Below are positions 8,935 through 17,443 of a DNA stretch of 64,000 nt, in pieces. Within the stretch, counting starts at the first letter, position 1; each line of letters opens with the position of its first letter. This DNA comes from Gemmatimonadota bacterium. GTDB lineage: Bacteria; Gemmatimonadota; Gemmatimonadetes; Longimicrobiales; Gaopeijiaceae. Location of the stretch: assembly GCA_022827345.1 (NCBI GenBank), contig JAJDTB010000015.1, positions 153,237 to 217,236 on the forward strand. The letters are read 5' to 3'. The notes below the pieces were generated by a model. The model did no database searches and had not been told where the DNA came from. It saw only the letters and a list, made by a program, of their open reading frames with translations. The translations under genes were made by a program, and so were the position numbers.

Positions 8935-9171
8935 ATGCAGAAATCCATCACAGTCCGGGATGTTCCCGAGCGAGTCTGCCGTGAACTCGCCTCGCGAGCC
9001 GCGGCCAACGGACATTCCCTCCAGTCCTACCTCAAGACGGCGTTGATCGAACTCGCCAGCCGGCCGGACGTCGCCGACGTGCTCGCGCGCATCGAGAAGC
9101 GCAAGGCGATGACCGGAACGAGACTGTCGGCGGCGGCCATTCTCCTACATCGCGACGCGGATCGCCGATGA
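8935..9171 (+). CDS. vapB: VapB/FitA-type antitoxin (ribbon-helix-helix)
   Basis: 78-aa protein beginning MQKSITVRDVPERVCRELASRAAANGHSLQSYL, the Arc/FitA-type ribbon-helix-helix pattern in which the first beta strand binds DNA. A flexible C-terminal tail follows that would wrap the toxin. ATG 8935 is used. The stop overlaps the toxin start by 4 bp (ATGA). The family represses its own operon and neutralises the PIN-domain RNase. It lies between qhpG and qhpA, interrupting that gene cluster. Confidence 0.88.
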   Translation: MQKSITVRDVPERVCRELASRAAANGHSLQSYLKTALIELASRPDVADVLARIEKRKAMTGTRLSAAAILLHRDADRR

Positions 9172-9569
9172 CGCTGGTCGTGGACGCCACCGTCGTGGTT
9201 TCCGCGTTGATCGACTCCGGGCCGGAGGGGACGTGGGCCACCGCGCAGTTGGCACGTGGCCCGCTCGCGGCGCCGCACCACATGCCCGTGGAAGTGACCA
9301 ACGTCCTGCGGCGCGCGGCGTTGCGCGGCGAGATTTCGGATAGCGTCGCGGCCATCGCGCTGCAGGACCTGCTGGATCTGCGAATCGAGCTCTTTCCCTT
9401 CGCGCCGTTCGCACGGGGGGCATGGGCGCTTCGCGACAACGTCACACCCTACGACGCCTGGTACGTGGCCCTTGCGGAATCGCTCGATGCCCCACTCGCG
9501 ACACTGGACGACCGGTTGAGCCGCGCGTCAGGGTGTCGGTGCACCTTCCGCTGTCTCGGTCGGGATTAG
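9168..9569 (+). CDS. vapC: VapC-type PIN-domain ribonuclease toxin
   Basis: 133-aa PIN-domain protein with the acidic metal-binding residues in order: Asp in LVVDATVVVSALID (residue 6), Glu in MPVEVTNVLRRA, Asp in TPYDAWYVALAE and Asp in LATLDDRL. VapC toxins cut tRNA or rRNA when freed from the antitoxin. All four acidic positions are present, so it should be active. It is coupled to the antitoxin by an ATGA overlap. Confidence 0.92.
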   Translation: MTLVVDATVVVSALIDSGPEGTWATAQLARGPLAAPHHMPVEVTNVLRRAALRGEISDSVAAIALQDLLDLRIELFPFAPFARGAWALRDNVTPYDAWYVALAESLDAPLATLDDRLSRASGCRCTFRCLGRD

Positions 9570-9691
9570 GAAGGGTGGCGGCGCGCGCTACTTTGCGCTG
9601 CGTCCGCCTGTTTCCTATCGTTGAGGTCGCCCACGGCGTTGAGGGCCGTGCATCACGTGCATCACCTTGAAGCAGGAGGGACGCGGCAGCG

Positions 9692-11485
9692 ATGAGCCCA
9701 GGGAGAGGAAGGACAGGGAGCGGCAGGAACCGCGCTTCGGGACGCATGCAATCCCTCTCGCTGCCACTGGTGCCGACGCTGTCGGCGTTTCTCCTTTCCG
9801 TGGCTTTCCCCCCGGCCGCACCCGCCCAGCAGTCCGGCGACGACGCGAACGGCACCGGCATCCCCGTCACCGACCAGCTGGTCATCGACACCTGCGACCA
9901 GTGCCACGCCGTCGACGACGACGGGATGATGACGCGCGTCTCGTACATGCGGAAGACGCCCGAGGGGTGGCAGCAGTCGATCCGCCGCATGGTGACGCTC
10001 AACGACGTCGAACTCGAGCCGGAGACCGCCCGCGATGTCGTGCGCTATCTGTCGGACCATCACGGAATCGCGCCCGAAGAGCTGCGCCCCGCCCGCTTCG
10101 AGGTCGAGCGGCGCCTGATCGACTGGTCGTACGAGGAGGCGCACGAAGGGGACGAGGACGTTGATCGCACCTGCAGCAGCTGCCACTCGATGGGCCGCGT
10201 CGTCACCCAGCGCCGCACGAAGGAAGAGTGGGACCTGCTCATGTCGATGCACCGCGGGTACTATCCGCTGTCGGACACGCAGGGATTCCGCAGGCAGGGG
10301 CCGGCGCCTCGCGGCGCAACCGATGCGCGCCATCCGATGGACAAGGCGATCGACGAGCTCTCCGGCAAGTTCCCGCTGACCACCGCCGAGTGGACATCGT
10401 GGTCGGCGACGATGCGGCCGCCGCGGATCGCCGGCACCTGGGCGCTGCGGGGCCACGACCCCGGCCGCGGCCCGATCTACGGCACGGTCGAGATCTCGCA
10501 GGGCGCCGACGAGGGCAACTTCAACACGCAGATCCGCTACGCCTACGCCCGCTCGGGCGAACAGGTCGAGCGCGACGGGCGCGCGATCGTCTACACCGGC
10601 TACCAGTGGCGCGGCCGCTCCTTCGAGGGGGCCAGCGAGGAGAGCGCGCTGCGCGAAGTGATGATGGTGGAGCGCGGCTGGAACGAGATCAACGGGCGCT
10701 GGTTCGCCGGCGACTACGACGAGTTCGGGCCCGACGTGACGCTGGTGCGCGCGGACGGCCCGGTGGTTCTGGGACTGCACCCCGGCGCGCTCCGCTCCGG
10801 CAGCAGCGCCACCGTCACCGTGCACGGCGCGAACCTCCCGACCGGGCTCGGCGCGGCCGACCTCGACCTCGGCCCCGGCGTCGAAGTCGTGAGCGTGACC
10901 GCGAGCGCCCCCGGCATGTTCGCCGCCGAGGTCACCGCCGCCGCCGATGCCGCCCCCGGAGCCCGCGACGTGTTCCTCGCGGGCCGCCCCGTGCCGGGCC
11001 ACCTGACCGTCTACGAGACCGTCGACCGCATCCTCGTCACCCCCGAAGCGGGGATGGCACGGCTCGGCGGCGGCGCCTTCCCCCGCGGCTACGCGCAGTT
11101 CGAGGCCACCGCCTTCAGCAACGGCGCCGACGGCGAGCCCGACACCGACGACGACCTCGACCTCGGTTTCGTCGACGTCGAGTGGTCGATGGAGGAGTAC
11201 TCGGCGATCTTCGACGACGACGACATCGAATACGTGGGCTCGCTCGACGACAACGGCCTCTTCCACCCGGCGCTCGACGGCCCCAACCCCGACCGCGAAG
11301 GCATGCGCAACAACGTCGGCGACGTCTGGACGGTCGCGACCTACCGCGGCCCGGACGGTACGCAAGTGCGGGGACGCGCCCACCTGATCGTCACGGTGCC
11401 GCTCTACATGCGGTGGGAGCCGTGGCGGGTCCAGATGGTCCCGGGCGGCGCGCGCAGAACCTCGGACATGGGGAGCCAGAGATGA
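9692..11485 (+). CDS. qhpA: Quinohemoprotein amine dehydrogenase alpha subunit (diheme cytochrome c)
   Basis: 597-aa secreted protein. The N-terminal signal peptide ends near PAAPAQQ (about residue 47). Two c-type haem sites follow, CDQCH (68-72) and CSSCH (161-165), in the diheme domain. The remainder is beta-rich, including an IPT/TIG-like section (GSSATVTVHGANLP) and the region ending VTVPLYMRWEPW, matching the multi-domain layout of the QHNDH alpha subunit (also called PeaA). It relays electrons from the gamma-subunit quinone to a periplasmic acceptor such as a cytochrome c or cupredoxin. ATG 9692 has an AGGAGGG ribosome site 13 nt upstream; an internal ATG at 9746 would shorten the signal n-region. 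The stop overlaps qhpD by 4 bp. Confidence 0.94.
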   Translation: MSPGRGRTGSGRNRASGRMQSLSLPLVPTLSAFLLSVAFPPAAPAQQSGDDANGTGIPVTDQLVIDTCDQCHAVDDDGMMTRVSYMRKTPEGWQQSIRRMVTLNDVELEPETARDVVRYLSDHHGIAPEELRPARFEVERRLIDWSYEEAHEGDEDVDRTCSSCHSMGRVVTQRRTKEEWDLLMSMHRGYYPLSDTQGFRRQGPAPRGATDARHPMDKAIDELSGKFPLTTAEWTSWSATMRPPRIAGTWALRGHDPGRGPIYGTVEISQGADEGNFNTQIRYAYARSGEQVERDGRAIVYTGYQWRGRSFEGASEESALREVMMVERGWNEINGRWFAGDYDEFGPDVTLVRADGPVVLGLHPGALRSGSSATVTVHGANLPTGLGAADLDLGPGVEVVSVTASAPGMFAAEVTAAADAAPGARDVFLAGRPVPGHLTVYETVDRILVTPEAGMARLGGGAFPRGYAQFEATAFSNGADGEPDTDDDLDLGFVDVEWSMEEYSAIFDDDDIEYVGSLDDNGLFHPALDGPNPDREGMRNNVGDVWTVATYRGPDGTQVRGRAHLIVTVPLYMRWEPWRVQMVPGGARRTSDMGSQR

Positions 11486-12933
11486 GCACCGCCCTCGCCA
11501 CCGACACCACCTTCCTCGCCCAGCGCGAATTCCACCCCTTCGAAGCCGGCGGCGAGACCTTCCTCTACCTGGTCCCCTCGGCCGCCGTCTTCCACCTCGA
11601 CGAAGCTTCGTTGGCCGTCCTCCGGACCCTCGAAGCGGGCGCCGCGAGCGAAAACGACATCGTCGCCGCCCTCGCCCCCCGCTTCGGCGAGGACACCGTC
11701 CGCAGGAGCCTCGCCGAACTCATGCGCGTGCAGGCCATCGGCCTCACCACGGCCCCGAAGGAGACCTTCCCGCGCGTCCTCCCCCAGGCGGATTTCCCGC
11801 TGACGACGATGGTCCTCAACGTCACCAACAAGTGCAATCTGGCGTGCACCTACTGCTACGAGTACGGCGAGGACAAGATCGTCGACACCACCTGCGACCC
11901 CGCGCCCAACTACATGAGCGAGGAGACTGCGCGGAAGAGCGTCGACTTCATGTTCGAGCAGTCCGGCGATCTGCCGGTCGCGCACCTCACCTTCTTCGGC
12001 GGCGAGACGCTCCTCAACTTCAAGGTCCTCAGGAAGACGGCGGCGTACGCCCGCGAACGCGCGAAGGAGCTGGGGAAGGACGTCGACTTCTCGCTGACCA
12101 CGAACGGCACACTGCTCCGCGACGAAGTCATCGACTGGCTGGCCGACAACCGGATCGGCGTCACGGTAAGCATCGACGGGCCGAAGGAGATGCAGAACAA
12201 GTTCCGCGTCTTCAAGAACGGGATGGGCAGCTACGATTACGCGATGCCCAAGATAAAGCGCCTGCTGGAGCGCCACCGCACCCGCCCGATCGGGGCCCGG
12301 GTGACGCTCACTCGGCAGACCCTGGACGTGTCGCGGATCTTCCACCATCTGCGCAACGAGATCGGCTTCTGGGAGGTCGGTTTCGCCCCCGTCACCACCG
12401 CCGACGGACGCGGCTACGCGATCGAGGACACCGGCTTCGACCGCATGCTCGGCCAGTTCCAGGAGCTGGCGCGGGAATTCCTGGATTTCGCAGTCGAGGA
12501 CAAGCACCACGGCTTCTCGAACGTCAAGGACACGATCGAGGAGATCCACAAGGGCGTGAGCAAAGCCTTCCCCTGCGGCGCCGGACTCGGGCTGATGGGC
12601 GTCGCCACCGACGGCGAGGTCGCGCTCTGCCACCGCTTTGCGGGCTCGGACGACCACAGCATCGGCTCGGTGGACACCGGGCTCGACCGCAAGCGCCAGT
12701 TCGAGTTCCTCGGGCACCACCACGTGGCCAACAAGACAGACTGCAGCACCTGCTGGGCACGGCCCCTCTGCGCCGGCGGATGCTATCACGAGGCGCATGT
12801 GCGCTACGGCGACACGGGCGTGGCGAACCTGCACTATTGCGACTGGATCCGGAGCTGGACCAACACCTGCCTGGAGGTCTACGGCGAGATCGCGGTCCGG
12901 AACCCGGGTTATCTGGAACAGTTCGAATCATGA
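11482..12933 (+). CDS. qhpD: Radical SAM/SPASM maturase of QHNDH gamma subunit
   Basis: 483-aa enzyme. The radical-SAM CxxxCxxC motif is CNLACTYC (Cys118, 122, 125), preceded by LTTMVLNVTNK. The glycine-rich SAM-binding FFGGE and a partial TIM barrel follow. The C-terminal SPASM/twitch region has many Cys (FPCGAG, VALCHRFAG, CSTCWARPLCAGGCYHE, LHYCDW) to hold auxiliary 4Fe-4S clusters. About 100 N-terminal residues precede the barrel and probably form the peptide-recognition domain. In the known system QhpD makes three Cys-Asp/Glu thioether cross-links in QhpC. It is coupled to qhpA by an ATGA overlap, and its substrate gene lies 66 bp downstream. The start at 11482 is clear. Confidence 0.95.
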   Translation: MSTALATDTTFLAQREFHPFEAGGETFLYLVPSAAVFHLDEASLAVLRTLEAGAASENDIVAALAPRFGEDTVRRSLAELMRVQAIGLTTAPKETFPRVLPQADFPLTTMVLNVTNKCNLACTYCYEYGEDKIVDTTCDPAPNYMSEETARKSVDFMFEQSGDLPVAHLTFFGGETLLNFKVLRKTAAYARERAKELGKDVDFSLTTNGTLLRDEVIDWLADNRIGVTVSIDGPKEMQNKFRVFKNGMGSYDYAMPKIKRLLERHRTRPIGARVTLTRQTLDVSRIFHHLRNEIGFWEVGFAPVTTADGRGYAIEDTGFDRMLGQFQELAREFLDFAVEDKHHGFSNVKDTIEEIHKGVSKAFPCGAGLGLMGVATDGEVALCHRFAGSDDHSIGSVDTGLDRKRQFEFLGHHHVANKTDCSTCWARPLCAGGCYHEAHVRYGDTGVANLHYCDWIRSWTNTCLEVYGEIAVRNPGYLEQFES

Positions 12934-12978
12934 TCGGCGATCATGAATCATGACAGGACATCATGATCAGAGATCGCC
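12928..12978 (+). repeat. ATCATGA repeats and hairpins between qhpD and qhpC
   Basis: The qhpD stop codon is inside a perfect hairpin TCATGATC-GGC-GATCATGA (12928-12946). Further TCATGA words recur at about 12949 and 12961. GGCGATC (12936-12942) can also pair with GATCGCC (12972-12978), giving an alternative fold just before the qhpC ribosome-binding site. Such a structure could set the ratio of maturase to structural subunit (inference). Confidence 0.6.
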
Positions 12979-12999
12979 GGTGACAAAGGAGGCCGGCAA

Positions 13000-13386
13000 A
13001 TGGACCACTTGAAAGCCATCAACCAGAAGGCACGGCGGATTCAGGAGCATGTGGCACCGGGGGTGCCCGGGGAGGTTGCCGCATCGCCGGTGGCCGCGAA
13101 CGGCGACGCCGACCTCGACGTCGTCGCGCTCGAAAGCTCCCCGGACCGGTCCGGGCCGCACATCCCGCTGGGGTGCTCGCTCGTATTCGCGCCGGGTTGG
13201 GAAGTGGACTCGACGGGCGGCACGGCCGGACTCTGTCAGCCGGTCGAGCGCGACCTCTTCGATTGCCACCTGGCCTGCTTCTGGCCCGCCCACGTCCCGG
13301 ACCAGCTGAACCACGCGCCCGACTGGACGGGCAAGTGCGCGGCCGCGCAGAAGGACTGGCGCAAGATCGACCTGATCTTCCCGTGA
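13000..13386 (+). CDS. qhpC: QHNDH gamma subunit precursor, cross-linked peptide with CTQ cofactor
   Basis: 128-aa RiPP-like precursor. A leader (MDHLKAINQKARRIQEHV and on, to about residue 52) is followed by the core beginning near PHIPLGCSLVFAPGWE. Setting Cys59 as mature Cys7 of the Paracoccus protein gives Glu68 (=16), Cys79 (=27), Asp85 (=33), Cys89 (=37), Cys93 (=41), Trp95 (=43) and Asp101 (=49). Every partner of the three thioether cross-links (7-16, 27-33, 41-49) and of the Cys37-Trp43 quinone is therefore in place, including the Asp33 catalytic base. An additional Cys113 has no known partner. A strong ribosome site (AAAGGAGG) sits upstream of ATG 13000. It carries no Sec signal, consistent with export by the dedicated ABC transporter. 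Confidence 0.96.
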   Translation: MDHLKAINQKARRIQEHVAPGVPGEVAASPVAANGDADLDVVALESSPDRSGPHIPLGCSLVFAPGWEVDSTGGTAGLCQPVERDLFDCHLACFWPAHVPDQLNHAPDWTGKCAAAQKDWRKIDLIFP

Positions 13387-14477
13387 TGCGTGCCGCGGCA
13401 TTCCTGACCGTCGGCCTGCTGGCCCTCCCCGCCCCAGCCCTCGCCCAGGGCGGCGGCAACGGCGTCATCTACATGGCGGCGTACGACCACGCGATCCATG
13501 TCATCGACGAGAACACCCTCGAGGTCGTGGACAAGATCCCGACGACGATCGGCATCCCGATCGGGCTGACGCTCTCGAAGGACCACGAGCGCATCTACGT
13601 GCGGGACGCCGAGTTCGAGGAGATCGAGATCATCGACGTGGCGAGCCGCGAGTCGATCGACAGCTTCACCCTCAGCCGCGGGAACCGGAAGGTGCGGATC
13701 TGGGGGATGGAGGTCGACCCGGCCGAGGAGTTCATCATCCTCAATACCATGCGCTACACCAAGCGCATCGACCGCTGGGAAATCGAGGAAGCGGTGCTGC
13801 TGAAGTACGACCTGGCCGAGAAACAGGTCACCGACACGATCCCGTGGCCGGAGGGCGATGGCGGTCGGAGGGCGCGGCTGATGTTCTCGCCCGAGGGGGA
13901 CTACCTGTACTTCTTCAGCCGGGGCAACATCATCGTCCTCGAGACCGAGAACTTCACGGAAGAGGACCGCTGGGACCTGTCCCGCCCGATCGAGGAGGGG
14001 CTGGGGCGCTTCAGCTTCGGCTTCCCCACGAGCCCCCACGACGACGAGGGCTTCCACACCGGCCTCTTCAACTTCACCGACCCCGTGCAGGACCGCCGCA
14101 TGATGGGAATCGCGCGCGTCAACCTGGCGGAGAGGGACGTCGACTTCTTCACCCTGGGGCCGAGCTCGCCGGTCAGCTTCCGCCTCGCGCCCGGCGGCAG
14201 GAAGGCGTACGGGCTGGTGCAGCAGATCGGCAACTACGAGTTCTGGACCTTCGACGTGGAGGGTCGGCGCGTGGAAAGCCGCCAGCGCTTCGCGGGGCGT
14301 CCGCGCATGGGCCTCGAGATCAGCTCGAACGGCGAACTGCTCTACATCTACAACGCCGGCTCGACGATCGACGTCTACGACGCCGCCACCTACGAGTTCC
14401 TGCGGACCGTGACCTTCGACGCCGACATGACCAGCTTCGTGATGATCCCGGAGGGAACCGGCCCCGGGGCGAACTGA
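13386..14477 (+). CDS. qhpB: Quinohemoprotein amine dehydrogenase beta subunit (beta-propeller)
   Basis: 363-aa protein with a clean Sec signal (MRAAAFLTVGLLALPAPALA) and then YVTN-like repeats: VIYMAAYDHAIHVIDENTLEVVDKI, LTLSKDHERIYVRDAEFEEIEIIDV, RLAPGGRKAYGL, LEISSNGELLYIYNAGSTIDVYD. This is the seven-bladed propeller expected of the QHNDH beta subunit (PeaD), which packs on the gamma subunit and forms part of the active-site cavity. The ATG shares one base with the qhpC stop (TGATG), so the two subunits are translationally coupled. Confidence 0.93.
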   Translation: MRAAAFLTVGLLALPAPALAQGGGNGVIYMAAYDHAIHVIDENTLEVVDKIPTTIGIPIGLTLSKDHERIYVRDAEFEEIEIIDVASRESIDSFTLSRGNRKVRIWGMEVDPAEEFIILNTMRYTKRIDRWEIEEAVLLKYDLAEKQVTDTIPWPEGDGGRRARLMFSPEGDYLYFFSRGNIIVLETENFTEEDRWDLSRPIEEGLGRFSFGFPTSPHDDEGFHTGLFNFTDPVQDRRMMGIARVNLAERDVDFFTLGPSSPVSFRLAPGGRKAYGLVQQIGNYEFWTFDVEGRRVESRQRFAGRPRMGLEISSNGELLYIYNAGSTIDVYDAATYEFLRTVTFDADMTSFVMIPEGTGPGAN

Positions 14478-14499
14478 GGGCCGCCCCGGCCGCAGCCTG

Positions 14500-16149
14500 A
14501 TGGCCATGCTGGATGCCGAACTGCGGCGCGGACTCGCCTACGTCTTCCCCTACAAGTGGCGGCTCGCGGTCATCCTGGCGCTCAACCTGGCCGGGACCGC
14601 GCTCGCGCTCTACGTCCCCTTCCTCACGCGCACCCTGGTCGACGACGCGCTGCTGGGGCAGGACCTGAGCGCGCTGGTCCGCGTCGTCGTCCTCTTCGCG
14701 GGCGTCACCGCCGCCAGCTTCGTGCTCAACTTCGCCAGCGGGATGCGCTACACGAAGGTCTCGGCCGAGATCCTCTTCGACATGCGGCTCGCGGTGTACC
14801 GGCACCTGCAGCGGCTGTCGCCCCGGTTCTTCGCACGGACTCCGCTCGGCGAGATCATGTCGCGGATCAACAACGACGTGGGCGAGATCCAGCGCGTGCT
14901 CGCGGACACGGCGCTGGCGTGGATCGGGAACGTGGCATTTCTGGTCGGGACGGTGGCCATGCTCCTCGTCCTCGACTGGCAGCTGTTCCTGGCGGCCGCG
15001 GCGCTCCTGCCGCCGGCGATCTGGGCGATCGTGCGGTACCGGCGGCGCCTCGAGGTGCGGGTGCGGGTCATGCGGGAGCGCAGCGCGAGCATCGGCACCT
15101 TCCTGATCGAGACGCTGCGCGGGGTGCGCCTGATCGCCGCGTCGAACGCCGCCGAGCGCGAGGCGGGGCGCTTCCGCGAACACAACGACTCGTTCGTGCG
15201 CTCGCTCATGTCGATGCAGCGGCTGCGCTACCTGTCGGGCGGCCTGCCGGGGCTGCTGCTGTCGGCCAGCACGGCGGTGGTCTTCCTCTACGGCGGCGCG
15301 CGCGTGATCGACGGCGTGATCACGCTGGGCACCTTCACCGCGTTCATGGCCTACCAGATGCGCCTGATCGGTCCCGTGCAGGGGCTGATGGGGCTGTACA
15401 CGGGGATCGCGACGGCGCGGGTGTCGCTGCGCCGCGTGCACGAGCTCCTCGACGAGCCGGTCGAGGTGGTCGACGCCGAGGCGCCGGCCGCGCTGGGCCG
15501 GGTGCGCGGCGAGCTGGTCTTCGAGGACGTGTCGTGCGGGCACGGGCGGGGAGGCGCGGTGCTGGAGGGGTTCGGGATGGCCGTCGCGCCGGGTGAGGTG
15601 GTGGCCCTGGTGGGCCCGTCGGGGAGCGGCAAGTCGACGGTGGCCGACCTGATCGTCCGCCATCTCGACCCGGATGCCGGGCGCGTGTTGCTGGATGGAC
15701 GGGATGTGCGGGACATCGGCCTGGCGGAGCTGCGCGCGAATGTCGCCCTCGTCGACCAGGCCGCGTTCGTGTTCAACACCTCGATCCTGGAGAACGTGCG
15801 GTACGCCCGGCCCGACGCCGACGAGGCGGCGGTGATGCGGGCCGTGGAGCGCGCGGGGCTGGCGGACTTCGTGGCGCGGCTGCCCGACGGGCTCGGGACG
15901 GTGGTGGGCGAGGATGGCGGGCAGCTTTCGGCGGGCGAGCGTCAACGCGTGGCGATCGCGCGGGCGCTGCTGGCGGATCCGGCGGTGCTGGTGCTGGACG
16001 AGGCGACGAGCGCACTCGATTCGGAAGCCCAGGCGCACGTGGTGGGCGCGTACCGCGAGGTGATGAGGGGGCGGACGACGGTGCTGATCACGCACCGGGA
16101 GGAGATGCTGCGGGGGGTGGATCGGGTGGTGGGGGTGGGTGGGGGGTAG
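14500..16149 (+). CDS. qhpF: ABC transporter (fused membrane and ATPase domains), QhpF-like peptide exporter
   Basis: 549-aa half-transporter. Six transmembrane helices of the ABC exporter fold occupy about residues 1-310 (WRLAVILALNLAGTALALYV ... FLYGGARVIDGVITLGTFTAFMAY). The ATPase follows, with Walker A GPSGSGKST, Q-loop VDQAAFVFN, signature LSAGERQRVA, Walker B VLVLDEATSALD and switch His in LITHREE. In the known qhp cluster the equivalent protein moves the processed gamma subunit to the periplasm. Its place 22 bp after qhpB supports that over a generic lipid or drug exporter. It works as a homodimer in the family. Confidence 0.88.
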   Translation: MAMLDAELRRGLAYVFPYKWRLAVILALNLAGTALALYVPFLTRTLVDDALLGQDLSALVRVVVLFAGVTAASFVLNFASGMRYTKVSAEILFDMRLAVYRHLQRLSPRFFARTPLGEIMSRINNDVGEIQRVLADTALAWIGNVAFLVGTVAMLLVLDWQLFLAAAALLPPAIWAIVRYRRRLEVRVRVMRERSASIGTFLIETLRGVRLIAASNAAEREAGRFREHNDSFVRSLMSMQRLRYLSGGLPGLLLSASTAVVFLYGGARVIDGVITLGTFTAFMAYQMRLIGPVQGLMGLYTGIATARVSLRRVHELLDEPVEVVDAEAPAALGRVRGELVFEDVSCGHGRGGAVLEGFGMAVAPGEVVALVGPSGSGKSTVADLIVRHLDPDAGRVLLDGRDVRDIGLAELRANVALVDQAAFVFNTSILENVRYARPDADEAAVMRAVERAGLADFVARLPDGLGTVVGEDGGQLSAGERQRVAIARALLADPAVLVLDEATSALDSEAQAHVVGAYREVMRGRTTVLITHREEMLRGVDRVVGVGGG

Positions 16150-16221
16150 GGTGATCGCTGGCCTTCGCGGAAGAACGCCCGGACCCAGCCATAGAGCCCC
16201 TTTACCGGGTCGCGGTCGTCT

Positions 16222-16416
16222 TCAATCCTCCGCGCCCGTTTCTCCCGGGCCGCCCTTGTCCCGACCAGCCGTTTCGGAACCCTCGTCCCGGCCCATCCCG
16301 CGCTCGGCCACCCGCTCCAGCAGGTAGAAGAACAGGCGAACCGCAGCGAGAATGAGCCCGCTGAAGGCCAGGAGGAGGACCAGCACCCCGATCATTTGCA
16401 AGGAATCGCGCAGCAT
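16222..16416 (-). CDS. Small single-pass membrane protein at end of sigma-factor operon
   Basis: 64 aa: MLRDSLQMIGVLVLLLAFSG begins a single hydrophobic helix (about 8-32), followed by a charged Gly/Glu/Asp-rich tail. It lies 6 bp after the anti-sigma stop on the same strand. I do not recognise a family. Confidence 0.55.
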   Translation of the reverse strand: MLRDSLQMIGVLVLLLAFSGLILAAVRLFFYLLERVAERGMGRDEGSETAGRDKGGPGETGAED

Positions 16417-16422
16417 CGGTGA

Positions 16423-16875
16423 TCAGCGGACCGGCAGGTCTTCCGGCGGCTCCTCCATGTCCGAATCCGCTGTCGCCGTCCGCTCGCGTCTCCAGCGGTA
16501 CAGCGCCCAGCAAAGGCTCACCGCCCCGGCGTAGAGGGCGGCATTCCAGATTGGAATCGGGCCCACGACAGCATCACGAAACATCATGAATACCAGGACG
16601 GCGAGCGCAATCAGAAGCGCCGACAGGGCGAGCTGCCTCCAACTCGTCGCCGTGTCGGACTCGCGCGCCAACGCGGCAATCCGGGTGAGGACGCGTTCGT
16701 CCGGATCACTCAGATCGCGCACGGTCTTCTCCTCCGTATCGAGCAGAAGGCGGGCGCCCTCCTGAATCTGCCAGTCGAGCCAGCATTCCTCGCACGTCTG
16801 GAGGTGCTCGACCACCGCCGGGTCGCTTCGGGAAGTGCCCGCGCGCCGCAGGGCGGCCAGGTCAGGACAGTTCAT
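16423..16875 (-). CDS. Anti-sigma factor with zinc-finger-like N-terminus
   Basis: 150 aa. The N-terminal part has Cys3 in MNCPDLAALRRAG and VEHLQTCEECWLDWQI, with His and two Cys spaced HxxxCxxC as in zinc-binding anti-sigma (ZAS-like) domains. Two hydrophobic helices follow (about 80-97, ALSALLIALAVLVFMMF, and 107-125). The start overlaps the sigma-factor stop by 14 bp. In the family, the cytoplasmic N-terminus holds the partner sigma until a membrane or periplasmic signal releases it. Confidence 0.8.
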   Translation of the reverse strand: MNCPDLAALRRAGTSRSDPAVVEHLQTCEECWLDWQIQEGARLLLDTEEKTVRDLSDPDERVLTRIAALARESDTATSWRQLALSALLIALAVLVFMMFRDAVVGPIPIWNAALYAGAVSLCWALYRWRRERTATADSDMEEPPEDLPVR

Positions 16876-17443
16876 CTTTCGAACCCTTGAGCAAAGTGCG
16901 GAGTTTGATCCTGGCGTGTCGGAGGTGGGAACGTATCGTCGCCGGGCTTACCCCGAGCTTTCTCGCGGCCGCATTGGGACTGTTGCCCTTGAGGTGGACG
17001 ACGATGAAGGCCTCGGCCTGGCGGGCGGGAAGCTTCGCCAGGGCGTGCTCCAGCCTATCCAGGAAGCGCCGATAGCTCAACAGCCTCCCCGGGTCGGTGA
17101 GGAGTTCCCTCGAGTCCTGCACGGGGGCGACGTGAACCGAGTACCGATCCATTGCGGACGCCCGTGCCAGCTTACTGGCGCGCCAATTGCGGGCATGATA
17201 ATGGGTCAGCCTGGCTATCCATCCCGACAGAGATCCACGGTGCTCGTAGCGACGTCTCTGCTTCCAGATGCGGACGCAAACCTCCTGGTAGAGGTCGTCC
17301 CGTTCATCGCCGTCCCCAGCGTACGACGCCGTGATGCTCCTGATGAGGTGGCCCTGGGACTCCAGCAACGCCCGAAACGCCTCCGGATCGCCTCGGAGAA
17401 AAGCCTCGATATCAATTCCCGCGGCCCCCTCGGTGTCGTTCAT
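16862..17443 (-). CDS. ECF-type RNA polymerase sigma factor
   Basis: 193 aa. Region 2 is seen as DDLYQEVCVRIWKQRRRYEHRGSLSGWIARLTHYHARNW in consecutive parts (-10 recognition and melting). Region 4 is LPARQAEAFIVVHLKGNSPN followed by AARKLGVSPATIRSHLRHAR (the -35 binding HTH). It starts at 17443, with the stop of the upstream membrane-protein gene overlapping it (ATGA), and it ends 14 bp inside the anti-sigma gene. It therefore forms a tightly coupled sigma/anti-sigma unit with a membrane protein that may be the sensor or first target. Confidence 0.9.
   Translation of the reverse strand: MNDTEGAAGIDIEAFLRGDPEAFRALLESQGHLIRSITASYAGDGDERDDLYQEVCVRIWKQRRRYEHRGSLSGWIARLTHYHARNWRASKLARASAMDRYSVHVAPVQDSRELLTDPGRLLSYRRFLDRLEHALAKLPARQAEAFIVVHLKGNSPNAAARKLGVSPATIRSHLRHARIKLRTLLKGSKDELS

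Noticed and set aside
7327-9015. Long minus-strand open frame opposite qhpG
   Set aside because: Arg/His/Pro-rich with no recognisable motif; it mirrors the third-position GC bias of qhpG.
14500-16149. MsbA-type lipid flippase or multidrug exporter
   Set aside because: The domain order cannot separate these, but the position directly after qhpB matches the dedicated QhpF exporter.
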